A program made the translations under genes and the position numbers. From positions 48,234,013 through 48,298,012 of the forward strand of contig OZ024794.1 in NCBI GenBank assembly GCA_964017045.1: 64,000 bases of DNA, given 5' to 3'. The notes below the pieces were generated by a model. The model saw only the letters and a program-made list of their open reading frames with translations. It was not told where the DNA came from and made no database searches. Position 1 is the stretch's first letter. Each line of letters starts with the position of its first letter. Below are positions 37,596-48,049 of this stretch, one piece after another. The stretch comes from Omphiscola glabra. Taxonomy: Eukaryota; Mollusca; Gastropoda; Lymnaeidae.

Positions 37596-38003
37596 GGCAT
37601 TTCGTTTGTTTGCGGTTTTTTAATAAACAACCCCGACCCACCCACCCACACACACACCCACACACCCACCAACACACACCACCACCCCCACCACCCCAAA
37701 GAAAGAAAAGAAATAAACAAACATGGCACAAGGGTTTTAAGAAATATCAAAATGGATTTTAAGATGTGTTTTTTGTAAGATCGTTTTGTAAGAAAAGTTT
37801 TTTTTAAACAAAAAAATAATTAATTATTTAACAAATTTAAATCTTTTTAAAAAAAATTATGAATTATCATATGCAAATTCTAAGATTGTTAAAATATACA
37901 TAGCGAAATTAATTAAGGGATAAAATTCAAAGGGTTTTATTATGTAAAATAAATGTTTAATAAATAATATTTTTCAATAATTATATATACGTGTGGGTAT
38001 ATA

Positions 38004-38044
<41 letters not shown>

Positions 38045-38084
38045 CAATAACAGTTATAGCATATATATATATATATATATACAG
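37596..38084. other. Non-coding: CA/CCA-rich tract then AT-rich with (TA)n
   Basis: 37630-37700 is a cccacacaccaccac tract. (TA)n runs lie at 38010-38041 and 38062-38081. No gene is seen. Confidence 0.6.
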
Positions 38085-38200
38085 AACATTTAAGATGGTG
38101 GTGACCAGACACAGAACATTAAAGATGTTGGTGACCAGACACACATCATTAAAGATGGTGGTGACCAGACACACATCATTAAAGATAGTGGTGACCAGAT
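38085..38200. repeat. Minisatellite 30-bp unit, locus A (4 copies)
   Basis: The unit is acattaaagatggtggtgac then cagacacaga. The same 30-bp sequence forms a second array at 40090-40400. Confidence 0.95.
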
Positions 38201-39449
38201 ATATATAAATATCTTCGAACGTTTGAAGTTCTAAATAACAGGCAAGTTTGTTTGTTTCTTTGTTTTTTTTGTTGTTTTTTTTTAATGTCAATGGAAAACA
38301 CATTTTAGAAAGTCTATAAAGGGTTGCTTATACTATTGACCCGTGAGCTGTGCTATTTGTGAACTTGGGGTCATCTCTCGGTTCGTAGGATCACATCTCA
38401 GATTATGGTTCCCGCTGATAGCGGAGCTTGATAGGGGCGGTAACATCTGGTACAGCAATATAGTAGGCCCTTTTAACCGCTTTTTGCTCTGTCCATAAGC
38501 CACATTCACCCGAGTTTTCTATTCGTCATATCATACACACACACAGACGCGCGCACGCACACACACACAAATCAATAATCTCTCCGAGCTGACAATTAAA
38601 TGTAGGATTCATAATTCCCCACTTCCCCCCGCACGCCCCCCCCCCCCCCAAGTAGACCAAACATCCCCGTTTTGTCGGAGTTTTTTGGAACAATTTCCAT
38701 AAGATAATAATAAACCACATGAACGTTCATTCTACTGCGAACTTGGATTTGTGTGGGATGTCAAGGTCACACCGACACTGGATGTCACTTTTTTTTCTCT
38801 TTTCTGTTTTCATTACAACTTCGGTGGATTTTAAGAGTCACGTAATCAACACTTGGAACGGAGGTATTTTAAAAAAATATTTGGTTTTCCTCGTCAACTG
38901 ACCAAGACTTAAAGAAAAACAAGCGAGATATATCTAATTCAATTCAAATTTTACACCATCACCCCGTTTTTCTTCCAATTTATCAGTAGGCAGTAGGCAG
39001 CAGGACTTAGATCATCGTCCGAGAAAATGAGAGGGGACTCTGTTCATTTGACTTAGACTGTTACGGCGCATAGACATCAACAATGTATTAGATGTGTACA
39101 TGTGCACAAAGCGGATACAGCCTTGGTTGTGAACCCGTTACCCGTGTCATTTAAAAAAATATTTCCGGTTTTGTCCATAACCAGATCGGAAATAGGAATT
39201 TTTAAAAAGTTCATAACGACTACGCCATTCAGGTCCTCGAGTCACTGTTACGCCCTGTGATTTGTTTTAACTTCTGCTACACCATTTTTTGTGTTAAACC
39301 GTCCCGGCGATCTCGACTATACGCCATGGATTTAAACTAATTCAAATAACAAATTTGATATGATCCTTGGAAATTATTCTTTTTTTTAAATTTGGGATTC
39401 TTTGTCATCCAAGCAAGTCCAAATTGCTGACAGGAAATATATTTGCAGC
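38201..39449. other. Non-coding spacer
   Basis: CA-repeat at 38535-38570 and poly-C at 38637-38650. No exon recognised. Confidence 0.45.
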
Positions 39450-39734
39450 CGTATCCGGAAATTTGATCGAAAGAAATTTCGTCGATGGAAAATTGATCGA
39501 CGGAAATTTGGTAGAATCTTTTTTTTTAGTTTACACGTTAAAATTTTGCGTAAAATTTATTTTTTAACTCATTATTTTGTTTTACAATATAGTATAGTGC
39601 GTTCAAAAAGAAATTTGACGAAAATTTTAACGTGTGAACTGAAAAAAAGATTCAACCGAATTTCCGTTCGATCAAATTTCCGTCGATCAAATTTACGTCG
39701 ACAAAATTTCTTTCGATCAAATTTCCGGTAACCG
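39450..39734. mobile_element. Foldback-type MITE (285 bp) with long inverted repeats and 8-bp TSD
   Basis: Left arm (from 39450) and right arm (to 39734) are inverted copies over about 105 bp: ccggaaatttgatcgaaaga appears at the left, and its complement at the right. The octamer tttgcagc lies on both sides (39442-39449, 39735-39742). Inside each arm a 15-bp submotif (gatcgacggaaattt) repeats 3-4 times. The arms then share cacgttaaaatttt. No transposase is present. The superfamily is uncertain. Confidence 0.85.
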
Positions 39735-39742
39735 TTTGCAGC

Positions 39743-40089
39743 AGTATACATGAAATTTGTTGATGAACTGCGGGGTTAACGTCTCCAAATAGACCAACGT
39801 TTGTTTCATCTTCCGTACATGACGTCTTTCCGGTGTACTTTATTCTATGTGCGGCGTGTGATCAGACAGGAAACTACATTTAGAAAACGCCTACTCTGAA
39901 AGTACCTACAACCCAAAGGACCGCCGAAATGCTAATGAGCTGAATCACACACCAAGTCCTATTGACCTGACGGGTACAGTCGGCGGGTAAGTGTGACGTC
40001 AAATGTGAAGTTCCCCGTCCTCTCGCGGTGAAAGATTTCTCGGACGTTCGAACAGCTGATCCCTCCTCCAAATTTAGTTTCCCGATAAG
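39743..40089. other. Non-repetitive GC-balanced stretch, about 1.3 kb upstream of the bHLH gene
   Basis: It contains an E-box cagctg near 40052 and gctaatgagc near 39930. No ORF with a recognisable product. It is a possible distal regulatory region, without direct evidence. Confidence 0.3.
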
Positions 40090-40400
40090 ATGCGGAACAT
40101 TCAAGATGGTGGTCACCGCACACACACAGCATTAAAGATGGTGGTGACCAGACACAGAACATTAGAGATGGTGTTGAACAGACACAGGGCGTTAAAGATG
40201 GTGGTGACCAGACACGGGGCGTTAAAGATGGTTGTGCCCAGACACACAGCATTAAAGATGGTGGTGATCAGACAGAGAACATTAAAGATGGTGGTGACCA
40301 GACACAGAACATTAGAGATGGTGTTGACCAGACACAGTGCATTAAAGATGGTGGTGACCAGACACAGAACATTAAAGATGGTGGTGACCACACACAGATC
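40090..40400. repeat. Minisatellite 30-bp unit, locus B (about 10 copies)
   Basis: Same unit as at 38085 (attaaagatggtggtgacca then gacacagaac). Variants gttgaacag and gttgtgccc mark some copies. Both loci begin with gaacatt-aagatggtggt. Confidence 0.95.
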
Positions 40401-40959
40401 TCTGTATCATATTTCTGGTGCCCGACTCACCAATGAAAAACAAACTATTTTACACACACAAATGGATTTATAAGAATAAAGTATACTCCCAACTTATGTT
40501 AACTTTTACTTAAGCGAAAAGACATCAAGAGAAATAGCACGCGAATCAACTAGCGAAGACTCATCAAACTTATGGGATTTGTCTCAAGCGTTCAATAAGT
40601 GTAGCTCAAATTCACGATTTAAAGAGAAGATTTAAACTTTTGGATTTGGTTTTGGTGGGGGGGGGGGGGGTATAAAGACTATAATACTTTTTTTTTGAAG
40701 AAGAAGAAGATAGAATCGTACACGTTGTACATAAAATAACGTTGACAGCCATAATTAAAGCCATAGTCTCGTGAAATATGGTGAGTCTTATCCAAGCTGT
40801 TACTAACATTTTAGCCTCTCGGTTCGGGGCAACAGCTTTCTGAGCGCACCTTCCATCCCATGTAAGTATAAGTGGCACAATAGCGCCGGGCGAGCGTCAC
40901 TACTAAATTTTCAGTTTTATCATATTAACCATTGTTTTTATTAAATACACCGTGCTGTA
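40401..40959. other. Non-coding spacer upstream of the bHLH gene
   Basis: G-run at 40657-40670 and (GAA)n near 40700. No exon seen. Confidence 0.45.
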
Positions 40960-41227
40960 CGCCTGTGCCCTGCGCCTGTTTACTTGCACGCCTGGACAAA
41001 ACCCGTGTTGGAGTCAGTCAGCAGCCGGAGAGGTTAGGCCAGGCGTTACGCAAATCGTGTTTTAATTAAGCCCGGCGTCCCGGTGTCTCGTCATCCAGAG
41101 ATCTGATGTTGAGAGAAAGGGAACGGCAAGGCACTGAGGAGGATTTAATTATCGGCGACTCCGTTTAGAGAATCGACCCCCCGAGTCATTTTCCTCAACA
41201 GAAGTCAATTTTGATGAAAAGCATTTG
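40960..41227 (+). promoter_or_regulatory. Probable proximal promoter region of the FER3-like gene
   Basis: Non-repetitive GC-balanced sequence directly upstream of the TATA-like box. It contains several AT-core homeodomain-type motifs (ttttaattaag near 41061, atttaattatc near 41142) and an E-box catttg at 41222-41227. The call is inferred from position and motif content. Confidence 0.45.
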
Positions 41228-41236
41228 CATAAAAGG
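41228..41236 (+). promoter_or_regulatory. TATA-like box
   Basis: cataaaagg is followed by a G-tract. It would place transcription start near 41258 and give a 5'UTR of about 170 nt before the ATG at 41429. E-boxes flank it (catttg at 41222, cacttg at 41253), so binding of the gene's own product or another bHLH is possible. Confidence 0.55.
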
Positions 41237-41428
41237 GGGCACCTCTATCGACCACTTGTCAATGGTATAACGGCCAGCTTCGAAATCTCGAGCCAATCGC
41301 AAAGCAAAGTAGAAAAAGAAGGGGAGAAACAATTTTGCGAGAGGCGAAAACAAACGGGCGCACTCTTGAAACGTTTGAAGTCTCAACCGAGCCGGAGGTC
41401 TTGATAGCAGGTGTTCGATTGGAAGGAT

Positions 41429-42286
41429 ATGACATGGTATATCACAGAACAGGTTACTCCCATGCCTTCGGTACAGGACGTCACCAGAGAAGCAACGCAC
41501 CAGTACAACGAAGATCAGTATGCGAGCCCAAGTAACTTTTTACTGCAGCCAGGGCTCGACGCCGGGGCGCTAGACGGATCGACCTACACGTACCTGCATA
41601 CGATATCGGAACCGCTCGGCTGTTACCAGCAGCCGTACGGCGTCCACAGCGCCAACCCAGCAGGAAACGCGTATCAGCACCAGCAGCACTTTCGGGAGAA
41701 TCCTTTCGTTTGGGTCGGCGCGAACAACTTCTACCCGTCCTGCGAACAGAGATCCCAGAGCGAACCCTACAGCCCGCAGCGCCTTCACGGCCACCGAAGA
41801 CTCGCGGGCGAGAGATCGGAGAAGGCCGGCCGAAGGCGCCGCGCCCCAACCGTGGCTCAGAGACGGGCGGCCAACATCAGAGAACGTCGTCGAATGTACA
41901 ACCTGAACGAGGCGTTCGACTGCCTGCGACAGAGAATCCCGACGTTTGCCTACGAGAAGCGCCTGTCGAGGATCGAGACGCTGCGCCTCGCCATCTCTTA
42001 CATCTCCTTCATGGCGGGGATCGTCAGCGGGGAGGACCCTAGCACCCTCAGGGTCGGCTCGTACGACTCCGGGCTGTGCCGACCCACCGCTCTGGCCCAG
42101 TCCACCCTGCGGGACGGAGACTCCATCGCCGAGTCGCGGAGCAGCGAGAACGACTACGACGACGGCAAGGACGACGACGTGGATGAGGAGGAGGAGGGCG
42201 GGGTGAGTGGTAACGAGGAAGATGCAGACAGTGAGGACTCGAGCCCTGACGACACAAGGTGCGATCAAAGTAGGCTCAGCGTTTAA
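41429..42286 (+). CDS. FERD3L: FER3/FERD3L-like (Nato3/N-twist family) bHLH transcription factor
   Basis: Nuclear DNA-binding factor expected to bind CANNTG E-boxes as a heterodimer with an E-protein. FER3 genes act in neural and mesodermal cell specification. The single ORF gives 285 residues. The bHLH spans residues 145-197 (41861-42019), with basic region [19 protein letters not shown], including the E-box-contacting Glu, and a [19 protein letters not shown] loop/helix 2 signature that fits FER3 better than TWIST, HAND or PTF1A. The N-terminal half is Gln/Tyr/Pro-rich. The C-terminus (about 225-280) is strongly acidic and may be an activation region. An in-frame TAG at 41405 blocks extension, so I chose ATG 41429 (purine at -3); ATG 41462 is an alternative. 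The frame can be read from 41411, but that codon is GTG. It appears single-exon. The protein is longer than I recall for fly or vertebrate homologues. Confidence 0.93.
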   Translation: MTWYITEQVTPMPSVQDVTREATHQYNEDQYASPSNFLLQPGLDAGALDGSTYTYLHTISEPLGCYQQPYGVHSANPAGNAYQHQQHFRENPFVWVGANNFYPSCEQRSQSEPYSPQRLHGHRRLAGERSEKAGRRRRAPTVAQRRAANIRERRRMYNLNEAFDCLRQRIPTFAYEKRLSRIETLRLAISYISFMAGIVSGEDPSTLRVGSYDSGLCRPTALAQSTLRDGDSIAESRSSENDYDDGKDDDVDEEEEGGVSGNEEDADSEDSSPDDTRCDQSRLSV

Positions 42287-42287
42287 G

Positions 42288-42448
42288 GGAAATACGTGCT
42301 TATGGAAATACGTGCAAAGGGAAATACGTGCTTATGGAAATACGTGCTTATGGAAATACGTGCAAAGCGAAATACGTGCTTATGGAAATACGTGCAAAGG
42401 GAAATACGTGCTTATGGAAATACGTGCAAAGGGAAATACGTGTTTAAT
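42288..42448 (+). repeat. 16-bp minisatellite in the bHLH gene's 3'UTR, about 10 copies
   Basis: Alternating units ggaaatacgtgcttat and ggaaatacgtgcaaag begin directly after the stop codon TAA (42284-42286) and end before the poly(A) signal. They would therefore be transcribed. Recent growth is likely because the copies are nearly identical. Confidence 0.95.
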
Positions 42449-42570
42449 AACGGAACGAATATTTCCTCTGGCGTCGACTGATTGACGAATTCTAGGAGTC
42501 GACCAGTTGTGTTGTGGCTATAAAAACTGATACATAAACAAGAAGTGATGCGTTTTCCTTTTTATCTGTG

Positions 42571-42576
42571 AATAAA
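42571..42576 (+). terminator. Polyadenylation signal of the bHLH gene
   Basis: A canonical aataaa lies about 285 nt after the stop codon. It is followed within 20-40 nt by a GT-rich element (gcgttgttgtgacgtgtc). Confidence 0.75.
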
Positions 42577-43116
42577 GTCAGTGCCATTTATAGCTGCGTT
42601 GTTGTGACGTGTCAAATTAATAGGAGGTCCGTAATCCCACCATAATCCTGTGGTGGATTAAATTTCGGCTGTTCCGCTGCGGGGTTCTGCTCACATTCCT
42701 CCTGCACAGACGCTTCTTTGTGATATGGGTTAATCGTAAGTGGAAAGCTGCCGCTGGCAGAGCTCAGACGTCTTGGCGTTCATCGACACTCCAACTTTAA
42801 CATATGTATGTTAACTGTTCTAAAGGACTCCAAGCACCGAGGAGTTAAGAGTATTATATGAGTTCTGTTTATTGGAATTTTTTAACTTGTTCATTTGTTC
42901 ATGTTTATGCATGTCTAGTATAGGCACGTTTCTCATTAACGACAAAGAATCAGCATTAATTAACATCTCGTGACTGAATTATACAATTTATGGTATATAA
43001 TTATGTTTGTTAATTTTTATTAATGACCCCCACTCCCTAAGAACGTGATTAAAAACTCAAACAGGGCAAAGGGGAGATCTTTGTCGGGGTTGGAAGAGCT
43101 GGCAAAATGACAGGTT
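42577..43116. other. Downstream flank of the bHLH gene
   Basis: 42610-42800 is non-repetitive and GC-balanced, then AT-rich. No exon recognised. The GC part could be regulatory. Confidence 0.4.
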
Positions 43117-43490
43117 ATCAATATCCTCTGCTAGACGCTTCTCTCACACAACGGGATCTTACAATAGGCTGCTAGACGCTTCTCTCACACAACGTGATCT
43201 TAGAATAGGCTGCTAGACGCTTCTCTCACACAATGTGATCTTAGAATAGGCTGCTAGAAGCTTCTCTCACACAACGTGATCTTAGAATAGGCTGCTAGAC
43301 GCTTCTCTCACACAACGTGATCTTAGAATAGGCTACTAGATGATTCTCACACACGTGATCTTAGAATAGGTTGCTACACGATTCTCTATCACAGGGTGAT
43401 CCTATAGTAGACTGCTAGACGCTTCTCTCTTAAAGCGTGATCATAGCGTAGGCTGCTAGGCGCTTCTTCCCTTTCTCAGTGTGACCCTAG
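43117..43490. repeat. Minisatellite, 41-bp unit, about 9 copies, interrupted at 43512
   Basis: Units are gctagacgcttctctcacac then aacgtgatcttagaataggct. Decay increases towards 43490. Remnants with a gagtaggctactagacgcctc motif continue after the insertion, at 44112-44200. Confidence 0.93.
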
Positions 43491-43511
43491 AGTGGCCAAC
43501 AGTAGGGCACT

Positions 43512-44098
43512 CCAAATGTCGCATAAGAGATGGAATCGGTGGGCCGTCGAGCGTGAGCTCTTAATGCCCCCCCCCCCGGCGCTCCCCCACACAAACCAGA
43601 GCACTGAAGGACTTAACCCGACTCCAGCCCGTGCGGGAGGGCGCCGGGAACCTCCCCCTTGACCTAGGGGAGGCCCGGTCGACCGAGGACGCTGCGTTTA
43701 AAGCGTCCGCAGTTAACTCTCTGTGGGTCAGGACGGCTTTGCTTCCACTCCGGTGGTTTGGTGTTGCGTTACCAACCCCCACCGCCCAAGGAGTCTTTCG
43801 GTCGGGACGTTGGTAGTGGCGGGACGAAAAGGTTGCCTAGGGGCGGCTTTCTCACGGCCGCGTAGTTAAAATCATCGGCATGGGTTTTTGAGGGCCACCC
43901 AAGCCTCATACCCATTAACAGCAACTAGTAATCATGTTAGTGGCAGCTCCCGTTGCGTTGGGAGTCATGCGTTTGGCCGGGGTTTTTTAGCTTCGGGTGG
44001 ACAAGTCCCCCCTACTAGTCCGCCACGCCGCGAAGAGGCAAAACCCCATGTGGACGCCCCCGAATTTCTTCGAGGACGCGGTCGCTTACGCAACCCAG
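43512..44098. mobile_element. 587-bp GC-rich insertion with 13-bp target duplication; class unknown
   Basis: The direct repeat acagtagggcact lies at 43499-43511 and 44099-44111, with the insertion between. A 13-bp duplication fits target-primed (LINE/SINE) insertion better than a cut-and-paste DNA transposon. The body is GC-rich and encodes nothing I recognise. It lacks an obvious tRNA-like promoter or poly(A)/simple tail. Its composition resembles the GC-rich block at 58140-58640, without clear alignment. Confidence 0.7.
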
Positions 44099-44111
44099 AC
44101 AGTAGGGCACT

Positions 44112-44716
44112 AAAAGCTCCTCTCTCTCTCTCTCTCTCAGAGTAATCCTAGAGTAGGCTACTAGACGCCTCTGTCTCTCTCTCTTTCAGCAAGAGCCAAC
44201 ATTAGTCTACACTGCGAAGTCATGGACCATTCAATGTCCCTGGGCTAATCGGTGACAAAGACTTCTTTCATAAACACATCTACTAATAACAATCGTGAAC
44301 CCACGTCACAGAGCGTTGTAATTCTAATGAACACCTGCATGATTATTTGTATTTTTTGTTGTTATTTTAGCACAAAACATGAAAGTGTTTATAGAGAGAT
44401 AGGTGGTTTTTAAAAGCCTCCAATGAAAAAGCAAATATAATTAAGACTTAAAGAGATGGGTTTATGAAAATAATGAATATTTATATATACATATTTATAT
44501 ATATGTAATTTTAATTATTTTTAACTATTGGGAAACGTAAAAAAACAAAAATACTTTTTGAAATACAATTTATTAAAAGTTTCAATGTTTATTCGGTGTG
44601 CATGAATCTTTCAGCCGTTAATGAACTGTATTTAAAATGTATGTACATCATAATTAAGTTATATAATTCAAGGGAAACTATAGGTTGAGACTTCTTATTC
44701 TTTCTTTTTTGGGTCT
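44112..44716. other. Array remnant, CT microsatellite, then AT-rich spacer
   Basis: tctctctctctctctctc at 44119-44139 and 44171-44186 lie within degenerate 41-bp units. From 44200 the sequence is AT-rich and featureless. Confidence 0.6.
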
Positions 44717-45143
44717 TTTTTTACCCCGTCTGGGGGCATAGGTCGTCGACAAGAATTCTCTATTCATCACTGTCCTGTGCTTTCCTTTCCAGTTGTTTCC
44801 AGTTGTATCCCATATTTTGCGTGTCTGCCTCTAGCTCGCGTCACTATGTATTCTTTGGATTTCCTCTCTTTCTTTTTCCCTGTGGATTCCATGTTATGCA
44901 TTGTCTGGTGGTGCTATCTGGGGGTTTTCTGAGAGTATGCCCAATCCACCTCCATCTTTTCTTTATGATGTATTCATCAATGGGCACCTGGTAAGTCCTT
45001 TCTAGTAGATCTTTGTTGGTGATGGTATTTGGCCATTTGATGCTCATGATCTTTCTAAGACATGTGTTTATGAAGGGCTGTACTTTCTGCGCAATGCTCC
45101 CTATTATTTTCCAAGTTTCTGCTTCATGCTACTTCACCATGAC
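44717..45143 (-). pseudogene. LINE (RTE-like) reverse transcriptase C-terminal remnant
   Basis: Minus-strand frame from about 45120 reads [19 protein letters not shown], then a WERT-like ([11 protein letters not shown]) segment, [17 protein letters not shown] sequence (here [16 protein letters not shown]), and [15 protein letters not shown]. It continues in frame-disrupted form as a QLERKAQDSDE stretch and a final LVDDLCPQTG before a stop. These are hallmark motifs of the region C-terminal to the RT in RTE/CR1-like LINEs. An in-frame TAG, where Trp is expected, and frame breaks show it is dead. The catalytic RT core and endonuclease are missing. Confidence 0.88.
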
Positions 45144-45357
45144 TTAATTGTTGTGTTTGTATTGACGGAGACCACCCAAGTTAAGACAACTTTGAAATTG
45201 TTTTAAAATTTTAAAATGTTTAAAAAGTTTTTTGTTTTTTTTTAAACTATCATAGCGTATACTTAAGTAAAACATTCTAAAATGTCGAAATATTTCTACA
45301 CAGCATTAACACGCAAAATTTAAACATACATGATTTCATAAATAAGACCATTTATGT

Positions 45358-45573
45358 CAGTGGTTCTCAACCTTCGTAATGACACAGCCCCTTAATTCAG
45401 TTCCTCGTGTTGTGTGCGACCCCCAAACACAAAATTATTTTGTGTTGCTACTTTAGAACTGTGGAGTATATTATGTGTTTTCCGATGGTATTACGCGACC
45501 CTTTGGAAATGGTCGTTCGACACCCCCCCCCCCCCCCCCAAAGGGGACGTGACCCACAAGTCGAGAACCGCTG
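45358..45573 (-). mobile_element. SPIN-like hAT MITE, copy 2 (216 bp)
   Basis: Ends are cagtggttctcaaccttcg and gtcgagaaccgctg. Shared interior: cagttcctcgtgttgtg, aaaattattttgtgttgcta, atgtgttttccgatggta. A C-run replaces part of the right arm. Flanking octamers atttatgt and ctctatgt match at 6 of 8. Confidence 0.85.
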
Positions 45574-45881
45574 CTCTATGTTATCTTTATGCTACCTATT
45601 TTAACAGCGGCATGAGTTATTTGTTACACTTGGGTATTCCAGCTGGTGTTGTCACCAGAGGCGTATGCCAAGGGTGTGGCAGACACGGCGAGTCGAAGAA
45701 AGATTTTTTTTCCTTCTAAAATTTAAAAACAATCCTTCTTTTGTGCTTATTCTAATTAAATAATAACGCGACAAGTATCTTTGTGTACCATAAATTTGAA
45801 AAAAAATTAATTTATAAACATGGCTTGGATATTGTCCTGTTTATTTTGATTGCAATTTCATGCATTTATATATTTTCTAGA
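45574..45881. other. Non-coding spacer
   Basis: AT-rich, no gene seen. Confidence 0.5.
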
Positions 45882-46012
45882 CGAGAGGTTCTCAACCAAA
45901 GCTATTCCCCAGAATTTTCATCAGTGGAGATAGCCTCACTTTTTAGGAATAATTAAATCGTTTTTTTCAAAAGTGGGGTTCCTATGACTAAAGAAGCTTG
46001 AGAATTGCTATA
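45882..46012. mobile_element. Short hAT-like inverted-terminus fragment (about 130 bp)
   Basis: gaggttctcaaccaaagc at the left pairs with aagcttgagaattgctat at the right. The size and CTCAAC-type ends suggest a small or internally deleted hAT MITE. No target duplication was identified. Confidence 0.45.
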
Positions 46013-46061
46013 TTCTTCCGAAACTCTATACTCTATAGCTTTTTTGACAGTATTTATAAAC

Positions 46062-46286
46062 CAGCGGTTTTCAATCAGTGTGCGGCGAGATATATACCCC
46101 AACCGCCATCAGATTTTGATGTACACTGCGTGGTATGGAAGTCGCTGGGGGAAATGGGACTTTGGGAATTTGTTAGACCTTTCAAGTGTGTAGATGTATG
46201 ATGGTATCCCAAAACAAAATTAATCTCTTCCAACAGGATATTTGAATTAAGTTTTCTATAGGAAGTTGCGACTTATTGAAACCGCC
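46062..46286 (+). mobile_element. Probable hAT MITE (about 225 bp), TGTGCGGCGAG type
   Basis: The left end cagcggttttcaatcagtg is followed by tgcggcgagatatat, a sequence typical of another hAT non-autonomous family. The right end, gcgacttattgaaaccgcc, is its approximate inverse. Target duplication not resolved. Confidence 0.5.
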
Positions 46287-47481
46287 AATGTTATTATTTT
46301 TTTATTTTTAGAACTTCTAAGATGTATCACAGGGAAGGCTATTTCATATATAACTTTACGTGTGTATTTACGTGTGTGTCGTTATATATATATATATATA
46401 TAATGCCATAATATATGATGTAATACTGAACCATTCAGGGCAGGGGGTTGCATGTAAACTTGTACACACAGAGACCAGTATTAAACAAAATGTACAGTTA
46501 ATTGAGAAATGGTGTGTATTTTTTTATATTAATTTATTTAAAAAAAAAAAAATTCGAAACCTTTACCATCTGATGCCGTTATTTGAAAGTGTTTTGTATC
46601 TCGTTTACAAAAACTAAAAGTCACTGTTTTGGGTTAACACTCTACTTTACTTGATGAAAATTTGAATATTTTACATCTGACATTTCATTGAAGAAATGCA
46701 AATAACCTATCTATAAAATACGAACAGACATCTGAATCCTCTTTACAAAACCATAATTAAAATTGGACTCTTTCTGAAGTTTCTGTTCTTTTCGACCAGC
46801 CGAGACGCAAACCGGTTTCAAGTTTTTAAATTTAAAATGCAAATATTATTTTTAAAAGTCAGTTTGGTAAAAAGATGATATTTCCCATGTGCAATTCCCT
46901 ACTGGAGATTTCAGTTTAATAAATAAATTGTTTAAAAAATATTTTTAAAAAAAAAAGCAAACAAACTCCTCTTTAAATATGCTGATGGCATGTCTTTTCT
47001 CGTTTGAATGGAGTAATGTTGACATAATATCTCAGAGTTTTTTTTAATGTTTCTTTTACCTCTTCTGTTTCTCCCCTTTCTTTAAGCTTGAACTCAATAC
47101 AAGCTATCGGTGTCGCACGGATAGACTGAATGGAGGCTGCACAAGCAGCTGAGTGGGTAGCATTAATTGCTTTGAGATGTTTCTTAACAGTCTCTAAACA
47201 GAAACTCTCGTCCCCCCAGTTCTTTGGACAAGCATCCCCCCACTCAGGAAAACTAAGGTTATGTTTTGTACCGAGAAGGCTGGCCGGTGCAGGCTAAACA
47301 ATAACAGTCAGCGTGGCATTTTTTAATAAAATATTTTCATTTAACAAAGGAAAAAATTCTTAAGACATATTCTAGTTATTTAAATGTTATATGACCAGAT
47401 ACATTTTTTTGGCGACCCGGCCAAAGAAAATTATTTAGATAAAAGATTTTCATTTAAATCATGTTGAGTGAGCCAAAGACA
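46287..47481. other. AT-rich non-coding stretch
   Basis: Contains a (TA)n run at 46384-46402. A balanced stretch at 47090-47300 encodes nothing I recognise. No gene supported. Confidence 0.5.
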
Positions 47482-47489
47482 GTGTAGAC

Positions 47490-47685
47490 CAGCAGTTCTC
47501 AACGTGTGGGTCGCGACCCCTGTAATGGGGTCGAACGACCCTTACACGGGGGTTGCCTAAGAACATCAGAAACACATCTTTATGAAGTATATATAGAGAC
47601 GAAAATAATTTTGTGATTCGGGGGTCACCACAACACGACGAACAGTATTTAAGTGTCGCAGCATTAGGAAGGTTTAGAACCACTG
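47490..47685 (+). mobile_element. SPIN-like hAT MITE, copy 3 (196 bp)
   Basis: The left end cagcagttctcaacgtgtgg leads into gtcgcgacccc, and the right end gcagcattaggaagg into tttagaaccactg. Octamers gtgtagac (47482-47489) and atgtagac (47686-47693) match at 7 of 8 positions, as expected for a hAT target duplication. Confidence 0.92.
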
Positions 47686-47693
47686 ATGTAGAC

Positions 47694-48049
47694 TATTATA
47701 AACGTCAGATTATATCTGTCTTCCAAACGGCGCCTTTTGGGTTGACGTTCCAAAACCTTGGCTTTCAGTGCGGCCCTTGTGTTTGCTGACTGCAAAGAGC
47801 AATGGAGACACTTTCTTGGGCTGAGCAGGCCACAGTCCCCGAGTTCTGTGAACTTTTGGGGGTGGGTTAATGTACGAGAACATTTTCAAGGGAAAAAGTC
47901 ACTCATCTGGACAGGAAAATACAGAAATTAAAATGGATAAGAACAACACATGTCTTTAAATAACTCTTCTGGTATAAGAGCTCTACTGTAATAGAAGGTC
48001 GATTGATCATTCCGGCAAGAATTGGATCTCCGAGGTGGTCATTTCGATG
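47694..48049. other. Non-coding spacer
   Basis: Balanced composition; no gene or repeat seen. Confidence 0.45.

Noticed and set aside
36767..37762. 331-codon plus and 303-codon minus ORFs
   Set aside because: They are created by the 30-bp array; overlapping ORFs on both strands have no domains outside the repeat.
41411..41428. Start of the bHLH protein at 41411
   Set aside because: That codon is GTG, not ATG. An in-frame TAG lies just upstream at 41405; the first ATG is at 41429.
41570..42268. 232-codon minus-strand ORF and other frames over the bHLH gene
   Set aside because: Shadows caused by the high GC content of the real coding exon.
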